A stretch of DNA of 51,375 nucleotides. Origin: Chloroflexota bacterium. Its GTDB lineage: Bacteria > Chloroflexota > Anaerolineae > Anaerolineales > Villigracilaceae. The notes beneath the pieces are model-generated. The model was not told the origin of the DNA. It made no database searches and saw only the letters and a program-made list of their open reading frames with translations. Shown here in pieces: positions 32,583 to 41,871 of this stretch. The position numbers and the translations under genes were made by a program. Where the stretch lies: positions 1 through 51,375 of the forward strand of contig SXKT01000021.1 in assembly GCA_005778035.1 (NCBI GenBank), in the 5' to 3' direction. Each line of letters begins with the position of its first letter. Positions within the stretch are counted from its first letter, which is position 1.

Positions 32583-32957
32583 ATGCTGTCACATGAATAT
32601 ATTGCCATCGCAGTATTTATCGCGATCACTGCTCTGGTTGGCGTGATCGCGATTGTTCTGGGTACGATTTTTGGCCCACAGCGCCCAGCCGGTACCAAGA
32701 CCATGCCGTACGAATCGGGCATGAATCCGATCGGTCCCGGATCCCGCCGTGTGCCAGTCCGCTTTTACCTCATTGCGGTTTTGTTCATTTTGTTCGATAT
32801 AGAAGTTGTCTTTTTCATCCCCTGGGCTTTGATCTTTAACCAATCGGTTGCCAACGGCAATGGCATTTTTATGCTTGCCGAAATGGCGGTATTTGTGCTG
32901 ATCTTGCTTGTGGGTTATGCCTATGCGTGGAAGAAAGGAGCCTTGGAATGGGAGTAG
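32583..32957 (+). CDS. nuoA: NADH-quinone oxidoreductase subunit A
   Basis: 124 residues, three membrane helices (about 6-28, 62-82, 88-108). NuoA is a small membrane-arm subunit near the quinone site. [12 protein letters not shown] (the conserved loop between helices 1 and 2) and [13 protein letters not shown] (acidic residues in helix 2) are intact, and it ends [11 protein letters not shown]. Start ATG 32583 is chosen for GGGAG 7 bases upstream; the frame is open from TTG 32544 but that would add 13 residues without a Shine-Dalgarno. First gene of the 14-gene operon; overlaps nuoB by 10 bases. Confidence 0.96.
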   Translation: MLSHEYIAIAVFIAITALVGVIAIVLGTIFGPQRPAGTKTMPYESGMNPIGPGSRRVPVRFYLIAVLFILFDIEVVFFIPWALIFNQSVANGNGIFMLAEMAVFVLILLVGYAYAWKKGALEWE

Positions 32958-33430
32958 AACAAAAACTTGGCGAAATGGGCGTTGTTACCGCCAAGCTTGA
33001 AGACTTGGTGAATTGGAGCCGCACGAACGCAATGTGGCCGATGTTGTTTGGTTTGGCATGTTGCGCCATCGAAATGATGGCAGCCCAGGCGGCGAACTAT
33101 GATATGAGCCGATTCGGCATGGAGTTGATGCGCCCAAGCCCACGGCAAAGTGACCTGATGATCGTGGCTGGCCGGGTTTCCCGCAAAATGGCCCCGGTTG
33201 TACGGCGCCTTTATGACCAAATGCCCGACCCCAAATGGGTGATCGCAATGGGCGATTGCGCTTCCTGCGGTGGTGTTTTCAATAACTACGCGGTGGTGCA
33301 GGGCGTTGATGAGGTTGTTCCGGTAGATGTGTATGTTGCCGGTTGCCCGCCACGCCCAGAAGCGTTGATCCACGGGGTTATTACCCTGCACGAAAAAGTA
33401 AAGAAAGAAAGAATGAAGGACTGGGCCTGA
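32948..33430 (+). CDS. nuoB: NADH-quinone oxidoreductase subunit B (cluster N2)
   Basis: 160 residues. NuoB holds the terminal 4Fe-4S cluster N2 that passes electrons to quinone. The ligands are exactly spaced: Cys38-Cys39 ([11 protein letters not shown]), Cys104 (MGDCASCGG) and Cys133 (AGCPPRPE), as in E. coli (64 to 129, 129 to 158). [14 protein letters not shown] is the family signature. ATG 32948 is preferred over GTG 32927, since AAAGGAG lies 7 bases before it. It overlaps the nuoA end by 10 bases and precedes nuoC by 1 base. Confidence 0.97.
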   Translation: MGVEQKLGEMGVVTAKLEDLVNWSRTNAMWPMLFGLACCAIEMMAAQAANYDMSRFGMELMRPSPRQSDLMIVAGRVSRKMAPVVRRLYDQMPDPKWVIAMGDCASCGGVFNNYAVVQGVDEVVPVDVYVAGCPPRPEALIHGVITLHEKVKKERMKDWA

Positions 33431-33431
33431 T

Positions 33432-33953
33432 ATGAGCACGATCGATGAAGTGATCACCCATCTGGCAGAGAAGTTTGGCGCTGTCATCAGCGAATTTGCT
33501 GGCGAAAAAAGCCTGACCGTGCCGGCCGAAAAAATGCTTGCTTTTGCCCAGTACCTTAGTGACGAAGCTGGCTTCGAATTATTGTCTTGCGTTACCGCGA
33601 TCGACTATTGGCCGCAAGAAACCCCTCGTTTTCACCTCGCTTACCGGTTTAATTCCATTTCCCGCAACCTGTCCCTCAATGTTCGGGTACCTGTTCCGGG
33701 GGTAAGACCGGTTGCCGATTCGTTGGAAAAGATCTACTACAATGCCAACTGGCAAGAGCGTGAAGTATTCGATTTGTTTGGCATTAAGTTCGAAGGTCAT
33801 TCAGACCTTCGCCGGATCCTGATGCCGCACGATTGGCAAGGCCACCCCCTTCGCAAAGATTATCCGCTGGGTTACGAAGAACCTCAATTCACCTTCAATT
33901 TTGATGAGATCGACCTTCGTAAACCCTATGCCAAGAACCGGGACGGTGCATAA
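33432..33953 (+). CDS. nuoC: NADH-quinone oxidoreductase subunit C
   Basis: 173 residues, a separate NuoC rather than a NuoCD fusion. It belongs to the hydrophilic connecting module. The signature NWQEREVFDLFGIKFEGHSD, then LRRILMPHDWQGHPLRKDYP near 125-145, are conserved. The N-terminal 60 residues fold with strands such as FELLSCVTAIDY. AAGGA lies 11 bases upstream, and the gene starts one base after nuoB and ends 2 bases before nuoD, so it is tightly coupled within the operon. No cofactor-binding residues are expected or seen. Confidence 0.96.
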   Translation: MSTIDEVITHLAEKFGAVISEFAGEKSLTVPAEKMLAFAQYLSDEAGFELLSCVTAIDYWPQETPRFHLAYRFNSISRNLSLNVRVPVPGVRPVADSLEKIYYNANWQEREVFDLFGIKFEGHSDLRRILMPHDWQGHPLRKDYPLGYEEPQFTFNFDEIDLRKPYAKNRDGA

Positions 33954-33955
33954 CC

Positions 33956-35185
33956 ATGTCACAGTTGCAAAGTGTAACCCTTGACGAGATCAAACACCTG
34001 GTCTCAGACCGGGCCCTTGAGGGCGAAACCATGCTCCTCAATATGGGCCCACAACACCCATCTACCCATGGCGTGTTGCGTGTTTTGTTAGAGCTGGATG
34101 GTGAAACCATAGTCAATTCAATTCCCGATATCGGCTTTTTGCACACGGGTGTTGAAAAGAACATGGAAGCGAAGACCTATACAAAAGCCGAAGTGATGAC
34201 CGACCGCATGGACTACCTGAACACAGTCGGCAACAACCTTGCCTACTGTTTGGCGGTAGAAAAATTGGTTGGTTTGGATGTTCCCATTCGGGCTCAATAT
34301 CTGCGGGTGATCCTGGCGGAGCTTCAGAGATTGGCCAGCCATATGGTTTGGCTCGGCACCTCAGCGCTTGATCTGGCCGCCATGTCCAATTTCATGTATA
34401 CCTTCCGCGAACGCGAGATCATTTTGGGCATTTTGGAAATGGTTTCGGGCCAACGCATGATGACCACCTACATCCGCCCTGGCGGAGTATGGAGGGATGT
34501 GCCGGCGGAATTTGTACCCGCGGTGCGCGACCTGCTGAAGATCCTGCCCAAACGTATTGATGAGTATGAATCCTTGCTCACCAAAAATCCGCTGTTCATA
34601 GATCGTACCGCTGGCATCGGCATCATCTCCGGCGCGGATGCGATCCGTTGGGGCCTGACCGGCGCCAGCCTGCGTGGTTCAGGGGTCAATTACGACCTGC
34701 GCCGTTTTGCGCCATATAGCTCTTACGAGCATTTTGATTTTGAAGTTCCTTTGCGCACCGATGGCGATGTACGCGCACGCTACCTCGTCCGAATTGAAGA
34801 AATGCGCCAATCGATCCGAATTGTGCAGCAGGCATTGGACAAGCTTCCCGAAGGCGCGATCCGTTCTTCCAACCATAAATTTGTGCCCCCGCTCCGCTCT
34901 GAGATCGGCACCAGCATGGAAGCGCTGATCCATCACTTTAAGTTGTGGACAGAAGGCTTTGATGCTCCGGCGGGTTCGGTTTATGTAGCGGTAGAATCTC
35001 CGCGTGGTGAACTGGGAGTGTATTTGGAAGGTGATGGCGGCCCGAAACCGTACCGCGTCCATTTCCGTACACCTTCGTTCGATAACTTGCAAGTACTACC
35101 GGTTTTGGCCAAGGGCACGTTGGTTGCCGATCTTGTCGCCATCATCGGTTCAGTAGACATTGTCCTGGGAGATATTGACCGATGA
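33956..35185 (+). CDS. nuoD: NADH-quinone oxidoreductase subunit D (49 kDa-type)
   Basis: 409 residues. NuoD forms the quinone-binding cavity with NuoB. The opening LLNMGPQHPSTHGVLRVLLE contains the conserved His residues that line the quinone headgroup site. GFLHTGVEKNMEAKTYTKA (kept as two halves in family alignments), YLNTVGNN, EIMELYREREI-like FMYTFREREIILGILEMVSG and YVAVESPRGELG near the C terminus are also present. It ends at DIDR as usual for the family. The stop overlaps nuoE by 4 bases (ATGA at 35182-35185). Confidence 0.97.
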   Translation: MSQLQSVTLDEIKHLVSDRALEGETMLLNMGPQHPSTHGVLRVLLELDGETIVNSIPDIGFLHTGVEKNMEAKTYTKAEVMTDRMDYLNTVGNNLAYCLAVEKLVGLDVPIRAQYLRVILAELQRLASHMVWLGTSALDLAAMSNFMYTFREREIILGILEMVSGQRMMTTYIRPGGVWRDVPAEFVPAVRDLLKILPKRIDEYESLLTKNPLFIDRTAGIGIISGADAIRWGLTGASLRGSGVNYDLRRFAPYSSYEHFDFEVPLRTDGDVRARYLVRIEEMRQSIRIVQQALDKLPEGAIRSSNHKFVPPLRSEIGTSMEALIHHFKLWTEGFDAPAGSVYVAVESPRGELGVYLEGDGGPKPYRVHFRTPSFDNLQVLPVLAKGTLVADLVAIIGSVDIVLGDIDR

Positions 35186-35682
35186 GTCTCACGGAAAAAT
35201 ATAACGAAGAAGTGAAAGCCATTCTGGCGAAGTACCCGAACAAACGGTCGGCTGTAATGCCATTGTTGTACCTGGCCCAACGCGAGGGTGGTTTTGTAAC
35301 CAAAGAGAGCATGGCCGAGATCGGCGCCATGCTGGGTATGGAAACCACTGAGGTTGCCGCGATCGTTGGTTTTTACAGCCTGTACCATGATGAACAAGCA
35401 GGCAAATATCGCATGCAGGTATGTGCCGACCTACCCTGCGCATTGCGTGGGGCAGACAAGTTTTTGGAGACATTGTGCTCTAACCTGGGTGTAAAGGTGG
35501 GCGAAACCACCAGCGACGGGATGATCACGGTTGAATCGGTGATGTGCCTGGCGGGTTGCGACAGGGCTCCTATGTTCCAGGTGCAAGATGGCGATGTGGT
35601 GACCTATCACGAAAACATGACCATCGACAAGACGATGGAATTGGTAGAAGCATTGCGTGCAGCTGGCAAGGAGGTGAAGTAA
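35182..35682 (+). CDS. nuoE: NADH-quinone oxidoreductase subunit E (2Fe-2S, 24 kDa-type)
   Basis: 166 residues. Thioredoxin-like fold with the N1a 2Fe-2S cluster: C81-x4-C86 (VCADLPCALRG) and C122-x3-C126 (MCLAGCDRAP), correct spacing. The N-terminal helical part (KRSAVMPLLYLAQREGG) binds NuoF. Overlaps nuoD by 4 bases at its start and the nuoF ATG by 1 base at its end, where a strong AGGAGGTG lies inside its last codons. Part of the NADH dehydrogenase module with NuoF and NuoG. Confidence 0.97.
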   Translation: MSLTEKYNEEVKAILAKYPNKRSAVMPLLYLAQREGGFVTKESMAEIGAMLGMETTEVAAIVGFYSLYHDEQAGKYRMQVCADLPCALRGADKFLETLCSNLGVKVGETTSDGMITVESVMCLAGCDRAPMFQVQDGDVVTYHENMTIDKTMELVEALRAAGKEVK

Positions 35683-36941
35683 TGGAACATTACCTGCTTC
35701 GCCATCGGGATGTAGCCAATATTCACAAGTTGGATGTTTACCGCGCCAATGGCGGTTTCGACGCGCTTAAAAAAGCAGTTACCTCTATGCAGCCGCAGCA
35801 GATCATTGATGAAGTAAAAACATCGGGTTTGCGTGGCCGTGGTGGCGCTGGGTTCCCTACCGGGGTTAAATGGTCCTTTTTGCCCAACAATAGTTGGCCC
35901 CATTATGTGGTTTGCAATGCCGATGAATCGGAACCTGGAACCTTCAAAGACCGCGAAATTATGGAAAAGAACCCGTTCCAATTTTTGGAGGGGGTTGCCT
36001 TGGCCTGTTATGCGGTCGGTGCCAATGAAGGGTACATTTATCTTCGCGGTGAATTTTTCGGTATCAGAAACTTCCTGGATGAATGTATCGCAGAAATGGA
36101 AGCGGCAGGCTTGCTGGGCGATAAGCTCTTCGGTACCAATTACTCGCTTCGGCTAAAGACCCACCTCGGCGCAGGCGCCTACATCTGTGGTGAAGAGACT
36201 GCCCTGCTCGAATCGATTGAAGGAAAACGCGGCCAACCGCGTGTACGCCCGCCTTTCCCCGCGGTGGTTGGTTTATACGGCAAACCTACCGTCATCAATA
36301 ATGTAGAAACCCTTGCCAACCTGCCCCTGATCGTAGACAAAGGCGCGGTTTGGTACCGCACAATGGGCACAGAGAAAAGCCCGGGCGTCAAGGTTTTTTC
36401 CCTTTCTGGCAATGTTGTAAGGCCTGGCAATTACGAGCTACCCCTTGGCACAACCTTCCGCGAGTTGATCTTTACACACGGTGGCGGTATTCCGGATGGC
36501 CGCAAGGTCAAAGGCATTATGCCTGCCGGCGCTTCTTCATCCATCATCCGTGTAGATGACACTACGTTTGACACAGTGATGGACACCCCAATGGATTATG
36601 AGAATGTGCAGAATGTTGGTTCCTTGTTGGGCTCCGCCTCGGTGATCATCATCGATGACAGCCACGATATGGATTGGGTGATCAACAAGACCGTGCACTT
36701 CTTTAAGCACGAGAGTTGTGGAAAGTGTACCCCTTGCCGCGATGGTAACTATTGGATGTACCACATTGTTGACCGTATTCACGAAGGGCATGGCAGCCAA
36801 AAAGATCTGGCGCTTCTCATGAGCGTCGCGAACCAGGTCAACGGCAAATGTTTATGCGCGTTAGGAGATTTCTCTACCATGGCGGTTACCTCAGCCTTGG
36901 AGCGATTCCCCGAAGATTTCAATAAAAAGGTGAAGGCATAA
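35682..36941 (+). CDS. nuoF: NADH-quinone oxidoreductase subunit F (NADH and FMN binding)
   Basis: 419 residues. NuoF binds NADH and FMN and cluster N3. The glycine-rich NADH/FMN regions are LRGRGGAGFPTGVKW and CNADESEPGTFKDRE; GAYICGEETALLESIEGKRG is also present. The N3 ligands are Cys346, Cys349 and Cys352 (ESCGKCTPCRDG) with the last in CLCALGDF. Start ATG 35682 is chosen over upstream in-frame GTGs because AGGAGGTG lies 6 bases before it and the extra residues would overlap nuoE in another frame. Followed by nuoG after 2 bases. Confidence 0.97.
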   Translation: MEHYLLRHRDVANIHKLDVYRANGGFDALKKAVTSMQPQQIIDEVKTSGLRGRGGAGFPTGVKWSFLPNNSWPHYVVCNADESEPGTFKDREIMEKNPFQFLEGVALACYAVGANEGYIYLRGEFFGIRNFLDECIAEMEAAGLLGDKLFGTNYSLRLKTHLGAGAYICGEETALLESIEGKRGQPRVRPPFPAVVGLYGKPTVINNVETLANLPLIVDKGAVWYRTMGTEKSPGVKVFSLSGNVVRPGNYELPLGTTFRELIFTHGGGIPDGRKVKGIMPAGASSSIIRVDDTTFDTVMDTPMDYENVQNVGSLLGSASVIIIDDSHDMDWVINKTVHFFKHESCGKCTPCRDGNYWMYHIVDRIHEGHGSQKDLALLMSVANQVNGKCLCALGDFSTMAVTSALERFPEDFNKKVKA

Positions 36942-36943
36942 CC

Positions 36944-39379
36944 ATGGCCAAATCAATTACCCTCACCATCGACAAAACCAAAGTGACCGTTTCTGAGGGC
37001 ACGTTGGTAGTAGATGCCGCCAAAAAGGCCGGTATCGATATCCCTGTATTTTGTTACCACCCCAAAATGGAACCGGTTGGCATGTGCCGCCAATGCTTGG
37101 TGGAGATCGGCCGCCCAATGGTGGACCGTGCCACTGGCCAACCCATTTTAGAGGCGGATGGAACCCCCAAGGTCCAATTTATGCCCAAGCTGGAGACCGC
37201 CTGTACCAACACCGTCTCAGAGGGCATGGTTGTGCTCACCGAAACTGAGCGGGCAAAGCAAGGGCAAAAAGAGATCCTTGAACTCTTGCTCACCAATCAC
37301 CCGCTGGATTGCCCCATTTGTGACAAGGGTGGCGAGTGCCCCCTGCAAAACCTGACCCTTGCCCACGGGCCCGAACAAAGCCGCTTCTTGTTCGAGGACA
37401 AACAGCGCCAGGAAAAGAATGTAGCCCTTGGTGATATGATCTTCATTGACCGAGAGCGGTGCATCCAATGCGCCCGTTGTATCCGCTTCCAGGACAAGAT
37501 CGCCGGAGACGCGGTGCTGGGCTTTTACCAACGCGGCCGCTCCACCGATGTGGTCACTTTTTCAGACCCCGGTTTCGACTCGGTATTCTCAGGCAACACC
37601 ACTGATATTTGCCCGGTAGGCGCGCTCACCAGTGTCGACTTCCGATTTGGAGCCCGCCCTTGGGAAATGAAGAATGCCCCCTCTATTTGTAACCAATGCC
37701 CGGTAGGCTGTAACGTAACCTATAATGTGCGTCGCGAAGCAAAAGCAGGTGGGTCATACGTCATCAAACGCGCGCGACCACGCCAAAATGAGCAGGTGAA
37801 CGAAATTTGGATGTGCGACAAAGGCCGCTTTGCCAGCCACCATTACACCGAATCCCCTGCCCGCCTAAAGCAAGACCCCGCCAGCATGGCCGCCAGCATC
37901 CAACAAGCGGCTGCGCTGATCACCGCAAACAAGGGAGACATGGTCATCCTTGCGGGTGAAAACCTGACCAATGAAGAATTGTTTAACCTGCGTGGTTTTG
38001 CCCACAGCGCCAAAGGCCAGATCTATGCCTATGGCAAAATGGGTGGCGGAGACCTGACAGCCGCCTATGGCCTCACTGCGGGTTCCAATCTGGGCGACCT
38101 CGGCAAAGGCGATACGATCGTCGTAGCCGCATCCGACCTCTATCATGAAGCGCCCATTTGGTATTTACGCATCAAAGCTGCCGCACAGCGCGGCGCAAAC
38201 CTGGTTGTCCTCAATGGGCGACATACCAAACTGGATGAGTACGCGTCGTTCGTAGTCCGTTACGCTTATGGCGATGAACCCCAGGTTGTACGCGGTTTGG
38301 TCACAAAGGATAAGATCGGCGCTGCCATTAATGACGCCAAGAATTTGGTTGTGTTCTACGGTTCCGATGGCCTTGGCCTGGATGGAACCACCAATTTGGC
38401 CAATGCCTGCGCTTCTTTGGTTCGTAACCGCGCCGGTAAACCCAATAACGGTTTGGTAGGTGTTTGGCAAAGTGCCAACACCCAAGGCGCCTGGGAGTTG
38501 GGCATAAAGCCAGCTGCTGATCTTGCCAAGGCAGTTGCGGGAAAGGTGGTTTACATTATCGCTGCCGACCCGGTGGGTGATGATCCCTCGCTTGCGCAAG
38601 CGCTTTCTCACGCCAAAGCCGTTATAGCGCAGGATGTGGTCTCTACAGCCACAACCGCGATTGCAACTGTGGTATTACCCGCGCAAGCACATACCGAGCG
38701 AGAAGGAACATTTACCAGCGCCGAAAGGCGGGTACAACGCTTATACCAGGCAATACCGGCGCCATCTGGCACAAAAAGCGACTTGGCATTGACCGCCGAA
38801 GTTGCCAATGCCTGTGGCGTGGAGTTGGAAGGCAAGGCCGCCATCCTCGTTATGAAGAAATTGGTTGCAAGCGAAAAAGCGTTTGCCAAGATCACCTATG
38901 AAGACCTCGCAAAAGTCGGGGACCAATGGCCAGATGTTGGCTCGGCGGACCTGTATTTTGGCGGAACTTCCTATAAAAACACCCAGGGTTTGGGCAGCCA
39001 TCTTGCCTATGTCACCGGTTTTGTAAACCTGGCCGAACCCAAGCCAACCCAACGCGTTGCTGAGAACACTTTGGTCGCCATACCGGTGACCAAGTTGTTC
39101 GACCAAGGCACCATGGTTTTGCCAGCTGCCAACCTGCGTGGCCGAATTGACCAACCAACCGTGAGCGTTGGCAAGGCTGTCGCCACAAAATACGCCCTTG
39201 TTGGCGGTGAAGAAGTTAAGATCAAACTGAATGGAACAGAGAACAGCGCGAAAGTGGCCATCGATGACTCGTTAGCCGCCGATGTTGTTTTGGTACCACG
39301 AAGTTATGGATTCGCGATCTCACAACCTTGCGCTGTTGAACTCCTCGTAAAACAGCCAGACCGTTTAGGAGGTAATTAA
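36944..39379 (+). CDS. nuoG: NADH-quinone oxidoreductase subunit G (75 kDa-type)
   Basis: 811 residues. All iron-sulfur ligands are present: 2Fe-2S N1b (C37, C48, C51, C87), the His-ligated 4Fe-4S N5 (H119, C123, C126, C132), N4 (C173, C176, C179, C223), and the extra N7 cluster (C249-x2-C252-x3-C256 and C291 in WMCDKGRF), which many but not all bacteria retain. From about 300 the molybdopterin-oxidoreductase-like domain follows (ILAGENLTNEELFNLRGF, EREGTFTSAERRVQR, and a C-terminal beta domain), which in complex I has lost its cofactor. The last base of its stop is the first base of the nuoH ATG. Confidence 0.97.
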   Translation: MAKSITLTIDKTKVTVSEGTLVVDAAKKAGIDIPVFCYHPKMEPVGMCRQCLVEIGRPMVDRATGQPILEADGTPKVQFMPKLETACTNTVSEGMVVLTETERAKQGQKEILELLLTNHPLDCPICDKGGECPLQNLTLAHGPEQSRFLFEDKQRQEKNVALGDMIFIDRERCIQCARCIRFQDKIAGDAVLGFYQRGRSTDVVTFSDPGFDSVFSGNTTDICPVGALTSVDFRFGARPWEMKNAPSICNQCPVGCNVTYNVRREAKAGGSYVIKRARPRQNEQVNEIWMCDKGRFASHHYTESPARLKQDPASMAASIQQAAALITANKGDMVILAGENLTNEELFNLRGFAHSAKGQIYAYGKMGGGDLTAAYGLTAGSNLGDLGKGDTIVVAASDLYHEAPIWYLRIKAAAQRGANLVVLNGRHTKLDEYASFVVRYAYGDEPQVVRGLVTKDKIGAAINDAKNLVVFYGSDGLGLDGTTNLANACASLVRNRAGKPNNGLVGVWQSANTQGAWELGIKPAADLAKAVAGKVVYIIAADPVGDDPSLAQALSHAKAVIAQDVVSTATTAIATVVLPAQAHTEREGTFTSAERRVQRLYQAIPAPSGTKSDLALTAEVANACGVELEGKAAILVMKKLVASEKAFAKITYEDLAKVGDQWPDVGSADLYFGGTSYKNTQGLGSHLAYVTGFVNLAEPKPTQRVAENTLVAIPVTKLFDQGTMVLPAANLRGRIDQPTVSVGKAVATKYALVGGEEVKIKLNGTENSAKVAIDDSLAADVVLVPRSYGFAISQPCAVELLVKQPDRLGGN

Positions 39380-40515
39380 TGGACTGGGTTAAGATCCTCG
39401 AGTGGGTCATCAAAGGCTTTGCCTTGGTGATGATCTTGCTGACAGGTTTTGCCTACCTAACATGGTACGAGCGCAAGTTGCTCTCTCGCATGCAGGTGAG
39501 GTATGGCCCCAATCGGGCTGGCAAGTTCGGTTTGCTCCAGCCGATAGCTGACGCGGTGAAGCTGATCTTTAAAGAAGAGTTGATACCCGACCAGGCAGAA
39601 AAAATCCTTTTCATTGTGGCGCCCATCATCACCGTAGTACCGGCCATCGTTATTACCGCCACAGTTCCGTGGGGTCCCGATATGCAAATATTCGGCTACA
39701 CGCTTAAGCCATACATTGCCGATATTGATGTAGGTGTCTTGTATATCACCGCGATCGCTTCGATCGCTGTTTACGGGATCGTGTTGGCAGGTTGGTCCTC
39801 CAACAACAAATACGCTACCCTTGGTGGCTTGCGTTCAACTGCGCAAATGGTTAGTTACGAGTTGGCGCTGGGTTTGTCATTCACCGCGGTAATTTTGTTG
39901 TCTGGTTCCATGCGCATGATCGATATCGTCAATGCCCAGAGTGACCTTTGGTTCGCTGTTTTGCAACCGGCTGGCGCGGTGGTCTTCCTGATCGCAACCC
40001 TTGCGGAGCTGAACCGGGCTCCCTTTGATATGCCCGAAGCCGAACAAGAACTTACAGCCGGCTACCATGTGGAATATTCTGGCATGAAATTCGCCCTGTT
40101 CTTTATGGCTGAATACAGCAAGATGATCGCCATCGCTTCGATTGCCGCTACGGTATTCTTTGGTGGCTATCGCGAATTGTGGTTCCTCAAAGATACTATC
40201 CTCGGAGTGGACCAAACCCCGTGGCTGGGCCCGCTTTATCTCTTGGTAAAGATCCTTATTTTGCTATTCTGGATGATCTGGGTCCGTGCTACTTTGCCGC
40301 GCATCCGCTACGACCGACTGATGTCGTTTGGTTGGAAAGCAATGTTGCCTTTGTCCTTGGCAGTGGTCATCGTTTCCGCCGCGGGCATCGCGTTGGAACC
40401 GATCAATCCCCTGTTCAAATGGGTAGGCATCCCGCTTGCATCTACATTTGTCGGATTGATGACAGTCGGCATCATCGATAATGCCCTTAGGAGGAAAGTT
40501 TATGCGTCTCATTGA
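39379..40515 (+). CDS. nuoH: NADH-quinone oxidoreductase subunit H
   Basis: 378 residues, eight to nine membrane helices, longer than the E. coli protein (325). NuoH links the quinone cavity to the proton channels. RYGPNRAGKFGLLQPIADAV (loop 1) and ELNRAPFDMPEAEQELTAGY followed by HVEYSGMKFALFFMAEY (loop 3, with the conserved Glu residues of the channel entrance) are fully conserved. AGGAGGT lies 5 bases before the ATG. It starts on the last base of the nuoG stop and overlaps nuoI by 14 bases at its end. Confidence 0.97.
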   Translation: MDWVKILEWVIKGFALVMILLTGFAYLTWYERKLLSRMQVRYGPNRAGKFGLLQPIADAVKLIFKEELIPDQAEKILFIVAPIITVVPAIVITATVPWGPDMQIFGYTLKPYIADIDVGVLYITAIASIAVYGIVLAGWSSNNKYATLGGLRSTAQMVSYELALGLSFTAVILLSGSMRMIDIVNAQSDLWFAVLQPAGAVVFLIATLAELNRAPFDMPEAEQELTAGYHVEYSGMKFALFFMAEYSKMIAIASIAATVFFGGYRELWFLKDTILGVDQTPWLGPLYLLVKILILLFWMIWVRATLPRIRYDRLMSFGWKAMLPLSLAVVIVSAAGIALEPINPLFKWVGIPLASTFVGLMTVGIIDNALRRKVYASH

Positions 40516-41020
40516 GCCTTTCCTTGAGTTTGCCCATGGCTTAAAGACGGTACTGTTCACCATTCTGGAAAAGCCGGTCACGGTGCAATATCCCGAGGAG
40601 AAACGCCCGGTAGCGAAACGGTATCGCGGCCGACATGAATTGAAGCGGTACGATAACGGCTTGGAGAAATGCATTGGTTGCGCTTTGTGTGCCGCCGCCT
40701 GCCCGGCAGATGCCATTTTTGTGGAAGCATCGCCAAATACCGATGAGAATCGTTATTCTCCTGGAGAGCGTTTTGCCAGCACATACGAGATCAATATGCT
40801 CCGTTGTATCTACTGCGGATATTGTGAAGACGCCTGCCCCACCGAGGCGATCGTACTGGGTGACAATTATGAACTAACCTATACCGACCGCCGTGATGCC
40901 ATTTACACCAAGAGTATGTTGATCGACGCGGTTCCAGCGGGCGGCCAACCTACTCCAATGGCTACCGAAAAGGGTATGTTCACCCGCTCCATCCCTGAAA
41001 TGAAAGATCCCACGGATTAA
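40502..41020 (+). CDS. nuoI: NADH-quinone oxidoreductase subunit I (two 4Fe-4S, 23 kDa-type)
   Basis: 172 residues. Two ferredoxin-type motifs hold clusters N6a and N6b: C57-x2-C60-x2-C63-x3-C67 (KCIGCALCAAACP) and C102-x2-C105-x2-C108-x3-C112 (RCIYCGYCEDACP). The N-terminal amphipathic helix (residues 1-25) lies on the membrane. ATG 40502 is chosen over the in-frame ATG 40481 because AGGAGG (40489-40494) lies 7 bases before it. It overlaps the nuoH end by 14 bases. Confidence 0.97.
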   Translation: MRLIEPFLEFAHGLKTVLFTILEKPVTVQYPEEKRPVAKRYRGRHELKRYDNGLEKCIGCALCAAACPADAIFVEASPNTDENRYSPGERFASTYEINMLRCIYCGYCEDACPTEAIVLGDNYELTYTDRRDAIYTKSMLIDAVPAGGQPTPMATEKGMFTRSIPEMKDPTD

Positions 41021-41031
41021 GGCTGGTACTG

Positions 41032-41547
41032 ATGACAGGTGAACTGATTTTATTCTTTGTTTTGGCTCTTATCGCGGTCACCACCGCGGTTGGCATGTTG
41101 GTTAGCAAGAACGCGGTTTACGCGGCCTTGTACCTGGTGCTCAACTTTGCTACCGTTGCCATTTTCTACCTGATGTTGGGTTCGCCCTTTATCGCGTTAT
41201 CGCAAGTAACGGTCTATGGCGGCGCCATTATGGTGTTGTTCCTCTTCGTTATTATGCTGTTGGGCGCCGAAAATATTCAGGCGGAGATCACCTTGCAAAA
41301 AGCGTGGCCTGCGATCGTGCTAACGGTGGCTTTGCTTGGTTTGATGATCTGGATGGCTGCCACTCAGGTGCCGGTAGTAGGTCTGTCAGCGGAATCCACG
41401 CTTGCCGATGCGGCACCGCAACCCTTGGCCTTTAGCCTCTTCTCCACCTACCTGCTTCCGTTTGAGATCACCTCCTTCTTGCTCTTGGTCGCCATGATCG
41501 GCGCGATCGTGCTGACCAAGCAGGATAAGAAAGGGTCAGGGAAATAG
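41032..41547 (+). CDS. nuoJ: NADH-quinone oxidoreductase subunit J
   Basis: 171 residues, five membrane helices. The third helix contains the conserved [20 protein letters not shown], with the Tyr and the pi-bulge glycines that move in the coupling cycle. The loop after helix 4 ([20 protein letters not shown]) is periplasmic and variable. Eleven bases after nuoI and 2 bases before nuoK. Confidence 0.95.
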   Translation: MTGELILFFVLALIAVTTAVGMLVSKNAVYAALYLVLNFATVAIFYLMLGSPFIALSQVTVYGGAIMVLFLFVIMLLGAENIQAEITLQKAWPAIVLTVALLGLMIWMAATQVPVVGLSAESTLADAAPQPLAFSLFSTYLLPFEITSFLLLVAMIGAIVLTKQDKKGSGK

Positions 41548-41549
41548 GG

Positions 41550-41867
41550 ATGATCCCGGTAAATTACTACCTCATTTTGTCTGGTGTGTTATTCTCGGCG
41601 GGCGCGGTAGGGGTGCTGATCCGACGCAATTCTTTGGTCATTTTTATGTCCATCGAGCTGATGTTGAATGCCGCCAACCTTGCATTTGTTGCCTTCGCCA
41701 AAATGCACAGCGCCAACCCGGCTGTTGTGCACAATGGCCAGATCTTTGTTTTCTTTGTTATGACGGTGGCCGCCGCTGAAGTTGCTGTTGGCTTGGCGTT
41801 GATCGTAGCCATCTTCCGCAAGAAACAAAGCATCGACGTTGACCAATTGAACCAGCTCAAGGGATAA
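41550..41867 (+). CDS. nuoK: NADH-quinone oxidoreductase subunit K
   Basis: 105 residues, three membrane helices. NuoK carries two membrane Glu residues in the proton path, seen here in [18 protein letters not shown] (helix 2) and [19 protein letters not shown] (helix 3). Normal length (E. coli 100). Starts 2 bases after nuoJ and ends 4 bases before nuoL. Confidence 0.96.
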   Translation: MIPVNYYLILSGVLFSAGAVGVLIRRNSLVIFMSIELMLNAANLAFVAFAKMHSANPAVVHNGQIFVFFVMTVAAAEVAVGLALIVAIFRKKQSIDVDQLNQLKG

Positions 41868-41871
41868 CGAT